Of a stretch of 14,557 bases of DNA, positions 5,711-12,154 are shown one piece after another. The notes under the pieces were generated by a model that was not told where the DNA came from, ran no database searches, and was given only the letters and a program-made list of their open reading frames with translations. The stretch covers positions 1 through 14,557 of the forward strand of contig DAOM01000106.1 in NCBI GenBank assembly GCA_002501855.1. The letters run 5' to 3'. The stretch's first letter is position 1. Every line of letters begins with the position of its first letter. Source of the stretch: Candidatus Nitrosopolaris nunavutensis. Lineage in GTDB: Archaea > Thermoproteota > Nitrososphaeria > Nitrososphaerales > Nitrososphaeraceae. Made by a program: the position numbers and the translations under genes.

Positions 5711-6673
5711 TTAAGCTCCTTTTTTAGTACTTATCAGCAAGCACATTAGTGCTTTTTGAACGTGCAATCTGTTTTCGGCCTCTTCCCACACAACTGAAGC
5801 CTTCCCATCAATTACGTCTGAGGTTACTTCTTGACCTCGTGTGGCAGGCAGGCAATGCATGAAAATGGCATCCTTTTTCGCCAACTTCATCAGTTCAGTG
5901 TTTACCTGGTATCTTGGAAGAAAGGCCTTATTACGAGTGATTTTTTCTCCATTTCTACCTATAGAGATAAATGTATCAGTCACCACGACATCGGCATTTC
6001 TAGCGGCAGCTGCAGGATCGTCTGTAATACTTATTTGCGATCCTGTCTTTTGTCCTTCTCTTTTTCCCAATATTACCACCTGGCGTGAAGGTTCATAGCC
6101 ACGAGGACAAGCTACCGCTATATTCATGCCAGTCTTTGCACAACCCAACACCAAATCATTGCAAACGTTATTGCCATCACCTATCCATGTAACATTTAAT
6201 CCTTCTAGTTTTTTCTTCTGCTCCTGAATCGTCAGCATGTCCGCAAGTATCTGACATGGATGGAAAGTATCAGAAAGTCCATTTATAACAGGGACAGAAG
6301 CGTACATAGCTAATCTTTGTATGTCCGCATGACAATAAAGTCGCGCTACTATACAATTTAGAAATAGTGACAAGGATCGTGCCGTATCTTCTATAGATTC
6401 TCCACGTGCCAGTTGGATATCGTTAGTGCTTAGATATACTACATTTCCACCGAGTTGATACATTCCTGTTTCAAAACTTACGCGAGTCCTGGTGGATGGT
6501 TTTTGGAAAATCATACCCAGAACTTTTCCTTTGAGTAATGAGTCTGATTTTCTACGCCTTGACTCTTTTTTAAAGCGGCTTGCTAATTTTAATATTGAAA
6601 AAATTTCTTCTGGGTTTACGTCTATCAGACTAAGAACGTCTTTTTTACTTAAGCAGGTCTTCAATGTCTTCAT
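5711..6673 (-). CDS. argF: Ornithine carbamoyltransferase
   Basis: Condenses ornithine and carbamoyl phosphate to citrulline in cytoplasmic arginine synthesis. The protein has 320 residues, normal length. Seen: the carbamoyl-phosphate loop STRTR (60-64) inside FQKPSTRTRVSFE; HPCQ (138-141) after PVINGLSDTF; the nucleotide-like fold of the second domain from about 155 (LNVTWIGDGNNV); and HCLPATRGQEV (273-283), the ornithine-side Cys motif. The ornithine 'SMG' loop, usually DVWxSMG, reads DTFISIG (233-239), a substitution of Trp and Met that may fine-tune the pocket. The ATG at 6673 lies 29 nt inside the 3' end of ftsY in another frame; an internal TTG at 6664 is the alternative. It is the last gene of the pfdA-ftsY-argF unit and probably translationally coupled. 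Confidence 0.95.
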   Translation of the reverse strand: MKTLKTCLSKKDVLSLIDVNPEEIFSILKLASRFKKESRRRKSDSLLKGKVLGMIFQKPSTRTRVSFETGMYQLGGNVVYLSTNDIQLARGESIEDTARSLSLFLNCIVARLYCHADIQRLAMYASVPVINGLSDTFHPCQILADMLTIQEQKKKLEGLNVTWIGDGNNVCNDLVLGCAKTGMNIAVACPRGYEPSRQVVILGKREGQKTGSQISITDDPAAAARNADVVVTDTFISIGRNGEKITRNKAFLPRYQVNTELMKLAKKDAIFMHCLPATRGQEVTSDVIDGKASVVWEEAENRLHVQKALMCLLISTKKGA

Positions 6674-8210
6674 CGCTAAGATATACTTCTTTCTCGTCGG
6701 CGTCCCTTCCTTGCTCTTCTTTTTCGCCGGGCTTTGAATCCTTCTTTTCCCTTCTCTGATCTTTACTTTCCACGTCCGTATCTTGTATCATCTTGTCCTT
6801 CTCAGCTGTCATTTTGGTATCGGGTTCTTCGACTATTCCTAGTTTTTTGTCGTTCTTCCTTCTACTGAAAAGCCTGCTAAAACGACTCTTCTTTTTCTCT
6901 AGCTCTTCGTGAGTATGTGCCAGATCAATGTCTTCTCGGCTTTCCTTTAAAAAATATGGTGTTTCAGACACCTGTGTCTTGTCTTTTAAAAGTGTAGATT
7001 CAGATTCAACCTCTAACGCAGGTTTTGTGTTGTTCTCCGGCTCTGCCACAGGTATTACTGATTCCGGGAGAGTTGATGGCGAGGATTTTGATTTTTCTTC
7101 CTCTGCTGGCGATGTGGAATAGTCAACGGCATCGCTAGTCTCCTTAGCACCGGTTGTCCTAATCACAGGTTTTCGTATTTCGTCAGCTGGCTTGGCAGAT
7201 AGGCTGCTAGACAAAAGTTCCACCTTTGATTTTGCAGCCCCAATAGGTTCAGAGGTTTGTTCTAGTCTCAAAACCGAATTGTCTATATTAATTTTCTGCG
7301 CGTCCCCGAATAGAGATTTAAGGAATTTACCCATGTCAAACGGTATTATATCATCGTACCCCTGCCCAACTCCAAGGTAGACAATTGGTTTGGAAGTAGT
7401 ATAAACTATTGAAATTGCAGAACCACCCTTGGCATCTGCATCCGTTTTGGTTAATATCGCGCCGTCAAATTTAGTATATTCAAAAAACTCCCTAGCTTGA
7501 TTTATCGTATCATTTCCTGCTAATGAATCACCGACAAATAATTTTATATCTGGCTTTACTACTTTGACGATCTTACCTATCTCGTCCATCAGATTTTTGG
7601 CGGTCTGCATTCTGCCGGCTGTGTCGACTAGCACAGCGTCGATATGATGCTTCTTACTATAATCAACTGCATCCCTACCCACGGCGGAAGGATCAGCTCC
7701 GTATCGTTGGGCAATGACTTTTAACCCTAATTTCTCGGCGTGCTGGGTTAGTTGCTCGATAGCCCCGGCACGATGGGTATCGGCAGCTGCCAACACTACA
7801 GAAATACCATTTTTGCGTAGCAGATTGGCTATTTTTGCGACTGTCGTAGTCTTGCCAGTTCCATTGATTCCAAGAAATACGACAACGAACGGTCCACCTT
7901 TTAATTCCCTCTTTACTTTAATTTTGTCAATTAGATCTACTTTTCCGGTTTTCGCAAACATTTCTGTTATAACAGTTTGGAATTTTAATCTGATCAATTC
8001 CTCTTTAATCTGATCTTTTTCCAGTTTTAATCCAAGTAATTCTTTTTTCAATTTTGCAGAGAGATCGTCGGTTACCTCTTGTGCAACATCACTTTCCAAC
8101 AAGCTAAGTTGCAGATCAAATAAGATATTATCAATATCTTTTTCGGAGAGCTCTCTTTGGCCTATGCTCTTAGTGGCGCTTGAAAATGCCTTTCTGAGCT
8201 GATCGAACAT
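6645..8210 (-). CDS. ftsY: SRP receptor FtsY (GTPase) with long C-terminal charged extension
   Basis: Membrane-associated receptor for signal recognition particle; its GTPase domain pairs with SRP54 to hand ribosomes to the translocon. The N domain spans residues about 1-95 and the G domain about 100-303. Seen: P-loop GINGTGKT (114-121), DTHRAGAIEQL (144-154), DTAGR (196-200), TKTDADAKGG (254-263) and VGQGYDDIIPFD (281-292). The NG core begins at residue 1, as in archaeal forms without an N-terminal A domain. Odd: residues about 304-521 are a low-complexity Glu/Lys/Ser/Asp-rich extension with a basic stretch KKKSRFSRLFSRRK (439-452) that could bind acidic lipids, and an acidic end (SDEDIEDLLK). 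It lies 17 nt downstream of pfdA and overlaps argF by 29 nt. The ATG at 8210 is supported by the typical MFDQLRKAF start. Confidence 0.97.
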   Translation of the reverse strand: MFDQLRKAFSSATKSIGQRELSEKDIDNILFDLQLSLLESDVAQEVTDDLSAKLKKELLGLKLEKDQIKEELIRLKFQTVITEMFAKTGKVDLIDKIKVKRELKGGPFVVVFLGINGTGKTTTVAKIANLLRKNGISVVLAAADTHRAGAIEQLTQHAEKLGLKVIAQRYGADPSAVGRDAVDYSKKHHIDAVLVDTAGRMQTAKNLMDEIGKIVKVVKPDIKLFVGDSLAGNDTINQAREFFEYTKFDGAILTKTDADAKGGSAISIVYTTSKPIVYLGVGQGYDDIIPFDMGKFLKSLFGDAQKINIDNSVLRLEQTSEPIGAAKSKVELLSSSLSAKPADEIRKPVIRTTGAKETSDAVDYSTSPAEEEKSKSSPSTLPESVIPVAEPENNTKPALEVESESTLLKDKTQVSETPYFLKESREDIDLAHTHEELEKKKSRFSRLFSRRKNDKKLGIVEEPDTKMTAEKDKMIQDTDVESKDQRREKKDSKPGEKEEQGRDADEKEVYLSDEDIEDLLK

Positions 8211-8227
8211 ATGCTCAGCTGGCCAAC

Positions 8228-8758
8228 CTAAACTGAGTGAGAATGCTGGCGGCTGCTGTCTCTGTTGTCATTATCATGAGCTTGTTTTCTAGGGTTTGAT
8301 AGAGATGATGCAGCGGTGCTTTGCCCTTGCTGTAACATTTGGTTAATCTGGGCCTGAATTTGCTCCATGCGCACAGCAATTTGCTGTTTCTGGCTTAGAA
8401 GCTGCCTCAACGCAAGTTCAAATTCTTTGATTTTGACTTCCACATAGTTGATGGCATCTTCCCTAGTTTTTTCAACAGTCACTCCCGCTCCCACATTTAT
8501 CAATAACTCCTTAATAGGAGGGACCAGTGTTTTTATATAAACGCCTATTCCAACTGGCGTTAATGCTTCAACTACGTTTTCATCCACGATATTTTGGATT
8601 GCAGTTGAAGCAAGACGAGCCTCGCCTACTAACCTTGTAACTGTCGCTTCGCGATTGATAATATCATTCATATAGCCTTCAAGAATTCTAGACTGTTCCA
8701 CCATTTCATTTATTTTCTGCTCCATTCCAGCCTGATGACGACTAATTTCGTTGCTCAT
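8228..8758 (-). CDS. pfdA: Prefoldin alpha subunit
   Basis: Subunit of the hexameric prefoldin (GimC) chaperone, which captures unfolded proteins and passes them to the thermosome. The protein has 176 residues. Seen: N-terminal coiled-coil helix (about 8-60), central beta-hairpin region with LTPVGIGVYIKTLV and LINVGAGVTVEKT (66-98), then the second coiled-coil helix (about 100-145). The hairpin sequences fit the alpha class. After residue 146 there is a disordered Ser/Asn/His-rich tail (SRQHSHSV) that most family members lack. Translation is expected from ATG 8758, about 25 nt after a TATA box. It is the first gene of the pfdA-ftsY-argF unit. Confidence 0.94.
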   Translation of the reverse strand: MSNEISRHQAGMEQKINEMVEQSRILEGYMNDIINREATVTRLVGEARLASTAIQNIVDENVVEALTPVGIGVYIKTLVPPIKELLINVGAGVTVEKTREDAINYVEVKIKEFELALRQLLSQKQQIAVRMEQIQAQINQMLQQGQSTAASSLSNPRKQAHDNDNRDSSRQHSHSV

Positions 8759-8777
8759 CCAAGTTCAATTTCCACAG

Positions 8778-8789
8778 CTACTTATAATT
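8778..8789 (-). promoter_or_regulatory. TATA-box element AATTATAAGTAG of the pfdA-ftsY-argF unit
   Basis: AATTATAAGTAG on the minus strand starts 31 nt before the ATG at 8758, predicting a leaderless transcript. The same 12-mer at the same distance precedes the SirB1-like gene at 379. Confidence 0.6.
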
Positions 8790-8929
8790 GTGACTAGAAA
8801 TTAGCCCTATAAATGCAATAATGACGATTACAAATTTGTCTGCTAACAAACCGTCAGTATTTTTTAAGATAATGAGTCTTCCGTCATATAATTGCGACTG
8901 ATGGATAAATACCTAATTTCCTGCCCAAT

Positions 8930-10012
8930 TTATCCATCTGAAATTCTCGCTAGACCCTTTTGATTCAGCACTTTATTCAACACTGTTAAATCATATATTC
9001 CAACAAGATTTGGTGGCTTTTTCAAAAAACCAATCTCAAATGCGTCGTTTGATGATTTAAAAAGAGATTGCTTTAATGGGTCGTATGTAAAGTCTATCCT
9101 TGATGACGCTTGCTGTAACTCTTCATTCGCTATAGTATGTCCTGTGAGTTTTTTGAGTTGAGTGTTGAATGCTTGCATCGCTTCCGCCTTATGATGAATG
9201 ATCCAGTTCGTTTCATCGACATGTACACCCAACAATTTCATTATGATATCCTGATTATCACGTAGATAATCGGTTCTAGATATTATGAGAGCTGTTACAA
9301 ATTTTCCTCCTGGCCACAAGATTCGTTCATCGAGAAAGATTCTTGCATTGGCTTCTTTTACCAGTTTTGCACCCCATGGTTCAGGAACCCACGCTCCATC
9401 GATTTGTTTCTTTAACATTAATGTGAATATATCTGAACTTTTTGCAGATATTACCTGTACGTTGCCTCCATTCTCTTTTGTCTTGTAGCCATTTTCAAGC
9501 AAATATCTTCTAAGAGCCACGTCCTGTGTATTGCCCAACTGTGGCGACGCAAATTTTCTGTTCGCGAAATCCTTGATTGACTGGATTCCCGAATCATTCC
9601 TGACAACAAAAACAGTGCCTCCGCTTGATGCTCCAGAAATTATCTTTAGTGCTTTTCCGTCGGATACTATATAGCCATTGATTGTTGGATTCGGCCCTAC
9701 GTATGCCACATCAATCTGATTTGCAAATAGAGCCTCAATTAACGATGGACCTGAATCAAAATTTTGTGGCTTAACGACGATATTAGCGCCCAACGCCTTT
9801 TGAAAATCTCCATTTCCCAATCCTATAACAGCTTGAGCATGAATTAAAATTGGAAAATAGCCGATTCTCAAGATATTAGACGATGTGCCATTACTGTTGT
9901 TGGTATTATTGTTATTGCTGATAGTCAAGACGGGATTACTATAGAATAACGAACTGGCGATTACCCCGGCAACTATGACTCCAGATATTACCAGTTTTAT
10001 TTTAGCATTCAT
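8930..10012 (-). CDS. Membrane-anchored ABC-type substrate-binding protein (SsuA/TauA/NMT1-like)
   Basis: Periplasmic-binding-like protein, 360 residues from ATG 10012. Residues about 5-25 are a membrane helix (LVISGVIVAGVIASSLFY); there is no lipobox Cys, so it is probably anchored by the uncleaved helix. An Asn/Thr/Ser linker (NNNNTNNSNG) follows, then two alpha/beta lobes: LRIGYFPILIHAQAVIGLG, then IEALFANQIDVAYVGPNPTI, GTVFVVRN, SPQLGNTQDVALRRYLLENG and IDGAWVPEPWGAKLV. The 'G.TQD.ALR.YL' and 'A.VPEPW' blocks are typical of nitrate/sulfonate/taurine-binding proteins (SsuA-like). The natural ligand is not deducible. Permease and ATPase genes are absent from the window. Start: an upstream TTG at 10027 is possible, and a TATA-like box at 10054-10063 suits either start. 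Confidence 0.88.
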   Translation of the reverse strand: MNAKIKLVISGVIVAGVIASSLFYSNPVLTISNNNNTNNSNGTSSNILRIGYFPILIHAQAVIGLGNGDFQKALGANIVVKPQNFDSGPSLIEALFANQIDVAYVGPNPTINGYIVSDGKALKIISGASSGGTVFVVRNDSGIQSIKDFANRKFASPQLGNTQDVALRRYLLENGYKTKENGGNVQVISAKSSDIFTLMLKKQIDGAWVPEPWGAKLVKEANARIFLDERILWPGGKFVTALIISRTDYLRDNQDIIMKLLGVHVDETNWIIHHKAEAMQAFNTQLKKLTGHTIANEELQQASSRIDFTYDPLKQSLFKSSNDAFEIGFLKKPPNLVGIYDLTVLNKVLNQKGLARISDG

Positions 10013-10053
10013 TCGATTCGCCAACAAACATTATCCAAGGTTGAATATTACGG

Positions 10054-10063
10054 CTTTTAAATA
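10054..10063 (-). promoter_or_regulatory. TATA-like box of the substrate-binding protein gene
   Basis: Minus-strand TATTTAAAAG is centred about 31 nt before the TTG at 10027 and 46 nt before the ATG at 10012. If the ATG is used the leader is about 20 nt. Confidence 0.4.
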
Positions 10064-10203
10064 CGCATACCTTGAACATTATATGCCGAAATTTAGCACA
10101 TCTGTATGAGAAAGTACAGTCCTGGTCTATAGGTAAACCTGTATACAAACTGTCATTCAAAATCTCAATAGCAACGGATAGAGAAGGAGAGATGCTTCTT
10201 CTA

Positions 10204-10557
10204 TTAATGCACGTCCAACTTTGTGATACTATTAATTATAACAGAATGATCTGCATCTCTTTCAGTAGTTACATAAAGAAGATGGTTATCTCCCAGAGGC
10301 ATTGTAATGCGTTTTATCTTTTCATATTCTGCCAATACATATTTTCCTTTTCCAATCTTTGGAGCAAGTTCGCTGCGGGTTTTCCATGCATTAACTGCAA
10401 GATCTAGTGATTTCTTGCTTTCGTCTGGAGTTAGCAAATTTCTTACACCTTCACGGTGGTCCGAGTGCATAATTTTGCCATTTTGATCACATATTGTAAC
10501 TAATCTAATCTTTGGATCGCTCTTCATTATACTTTCATGGATGCGCTTGTAATCCAT
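10204..10557 (-). CDS. DUF6659-like thaumarchaeal small protein
   Basis: The protein has 117 residues from ATG 10557. It has a compact alpha/beta sequence: MDYKRIHESIMKSDPKIRLV (start helix and strand), ICDQNGKIMHSDHREG, LLTPDESKKSLDLAVNAWKT (helix), GKGKYVLAEYEKIKRITMPL and NHLLYVTTERDADHS. The alternation of strands with one central helix is reminiscent of a roadblock/profilin-like sensor fold. I recall closely similar proteins in many copies in Nitrososphaeria under the DUF6659 label (from memory, not checked), with no assigned function. The frame stays open to a GTG at 10632, but the added 25 residues lack family character and a TATA-like CTTATTAG (10581-10588) sits 28 nt before the ATG, so the shorter form is preferred. 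Confidence 0.75.
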   Translation of the reverse strand: MDYKRIHESIMKSDPKIRLVTICDQNGKIMHSDHREGVRNLLTPDESKKSLDLAVNAWKTRSELAPKIGKGKYVLAEYEKIKRITMPLGDNHLLYVTTERDADHSVIINSITKLDVH

Positions 10558-10580
10558 AGGTAATCTTAGAAGAGGTTGAA

Positions 10581-10588
10581 CTAATAAG
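10581..10588 (-). promoter_or_regulatory. TATA-like box of the DUF6659-like gene
   Basis: Minus-strand CTTATTAG is centred about 28 nt before the ATG at 10557, a leaderless arrangement. It lies inside the longer open frame and so argues for the shorter protein. Confidence 0.4.
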
Positions 10589-10632
10589 ATTTTTGAATGG
10601 GATACCGATGTACTATAGTTGGGTGGGTTCAC

Positions 10633-10940
10633 ATTTTAATACTAGATTGAAATATTAAAAATATTTTGAAATTCCACGTACATATGTTAACTAATGGTTC
10701 AATTTCCGGTGAATCTTGGGATCTTATTGTTCTGAATCCGAACCGAACAAGAGCGTCCGCTGTAATTCAAACTAGCTAATCCTTATGAACATGACTAGCT
10801 AGCTATCATAATTAGCATGCAAAAGAAGTAGATTGTTCAAATCATGCCGAGCTCTTACCTCCCGCCCGGAAGATCTCTGGATGGACTAACTCTTTATCAA
10901 AGGGGATACCTGCTTGATAATGACTGCTGAACATGAATAA
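10633..10940. other. 308-bp intergenic region
   Basis: AT-rich, with AGCTAG-type short repeats (AACTAGCTAA near 10770, GACTAGCTAGCTAT near 10793). No convincing frame, RNA gene or transposon end was seen. The minus-strand transcript of the NnrD gene probably ends here. Confidence 0.35.
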
Positions 10941-11822
10941 CTATTCATCCTGATCCTTGATTAGGTCAAACGGTTTTATGGCATTCGGTAAATCTTCTAT
11001 TATATCGGTTGCCACCATGTGCAAACCTACTCGCTCATACGCCAGACTCGCTGCTACTCCATTCAGAAAAACGCCAAGAATAGAAGCATTGAACGAGCTA
11101 TACTTGGTAAGCAAACCCACTGTCAAACCTGAAAGAATATCACCCACCCCTCCAACGGTCATTGCTGGAGTACTTCTTTTAATTACAGCAGTATGTTCGC
11201 TGACACCATCAGAAATTATATTTACCGATCCTTTGAGTACTATTGTAATTCCATACTCTTTTGCAGCCGTCTGAACAGTTGAAGTTTGTACATCTTCATT
11301 TGTACCAGGATGCTTTTCAAAAAGCCGCTTATACTCGCCTGCGTGAGGGGTGACGATCGTGCCAGTTCCCGCAATTTCTCGGAGTATCTCAGGAATTAGA
11401 GCCGAGGCATCCAGCAGCAATTTAATCTCTGCATTTCTAAGTTGTCTTATCAGGGAAACGAGTGCTTCGGGCTTGGCGATACTCATCCCCATGCCAATAG
11501 CCGCGGCGTGAGGCTTCTTAGGGAGCATTGCCATAAGTCTATTTACTAATCCTGATGTCAGCTTATCATCAGGCAGAGGCAGTGCTATAATGTCTGGAGA
11601 GTAAGCTCTCACGGCTATAATATTGGACTTCGGTACGGCCGTAAATACAAGATCAGTACCAGATCTTAGAGCAGCTATCGATGCAAGTATCGGGGCTCCA
11701 TGATAGATCCTGCTTCCGCCTACGACTAAAACTATACCGTTATCACCCTTGCGAGAAGTTGCTATTCTAGGGACGATGAGGTCCTTTACAAGTTTAGGTG
11801 TTACTGTTATTCTCTTTGCCAA
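10941..11822 (-). CDS. nnrD: ADP-dependent NAD(P)H-hydrate dehydratase (NnrD-type, ribokinase fold)
   Basis: Repairs damaged nicotinamide cofactors by dehydrating NADHX/NADPHX at the expense of ADP in the cytoplasm. The protein has 293 residues, matching the single-domain dehydratase. Seen: GGSRIYHGAP (35-44), GIGMGMS (109-114 region), TPHAGEYKRL (158-167), VLKGSVNII (195-203) and TPAMTVGGVGDILSGL (218-233), with Asp228 in the expected catalytic position. The more usual form of the last block is TPGMATGGSGDVLAG, so this one is slightly diverged. The epimerase domain (NnrE), often fused at the N-terminus, is absent and must be encoded elsewhere or missing. The start is TTG at 11822, preceded by GAGAAGG; no in-frame ATG exists nearby. 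Confidence 0.9.
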   Translation of the reverse strand: MAKRITVTPKLVKDLIVPRIATSRKGDNGIVLVVGGSRIYHGAPILASIAALRSGTDLVFTAVPKSNIIAVRAYSPDIIALPLPDDKLTSGLVNRLMAMLPKKPHAAAIGMGMSIAKPEALVSLIRQLRNAEIKLLLDASALIPEILREIAGTGTIVTPHAGEYKRLFEKHPGTNEDVQTSTVQTAAKEYGITIVLKGSVNIISDGVSEHTAVIKRSTPAMTVGGVGDILSGLTVGLLTKYSSFNASILGVFLNGVAASLAYERVGLHMVATDIIEDLPNAIKPFDLIKDQDE

Positions 11823-11970
11823 TTCCTTCTCATTTTAAACCATGTAAGTATGGATGATAAACTTTACCAGCGTCCCCTCCTCCTTTCTCATAGCTGCATT
11901 AACCTTTTTAACAAGAGGATTTTTTTATAGACTATACTGATGGTCTCTGAAAATATTTGTGAAAGACTAG

Positions 11971-12150
11971 ACTAAAATACATGTTTATGGAGTCCACTAC
12001 TTTGCTGGTAAGAAACATTGTATAATGTGTGAGATTTGCTTCTATCAAATGGCGATTCTGTCCTCGTTCGGGGATGCAGCTAAGAAAAACAACCACCAGC
12101 GAAAGAGATAGGGAAAAACTCAAAGGCAGGGACACGCTGAATGACCTCAA
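11971..12150 (+). pseudogene. Frameshifted zinc-ribbon protein relic
   Basis: Two adjacent plus-strand frames join into one zinc-ribbon-like protein. The first frame (from 11971, no intact start) gives YGVHYFAGKKHCIMCEICFY, with three cysteines in C-x2-C-x2-C. The next frame (from about 12047) gives KWRFCPRSGMQLRKTTTSER followed by DREKLKG. A CxxC...CPxC layout followed by GMQLR is typical of small archaeal zinc ribbons. Here the last Cys of the second knuckle is Ser (CPRS), so the zinc site is damaged as well as the frame. The join falls at AAATG (12048-12052), consistent with loss of one copy of a short direct repeat. The second frame runs on over the antisense end of the flavoprotein gene. 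A sequencing error could explain the shift but not the Ser. Confidence 0.5.
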
Positions 12151-12154
12151 TGGC

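Noticed and set aside
10690..10715. GGTTCAATTTCCGG resembling a tRNA T-arm
   Set aside because: Stem pairing fails and no cloverleaf can be built in the surrounding 80 nt.
10765..10815. Repeated AGCTAG words in the intergenic region
   Set aside because: Short self-complementary words without regular spacing; not a CRISPR, attachment site or convincing operator.
11932..12150. 72-codon minus-strand frame with a Ser/Leu-rich start
   Set aside because: Antisense to the zinc-ribbon relic; the 'SLPLSFSLSLSL' stretch comes from a purine-rich repeat on the other strand and not from a real signal peptide.
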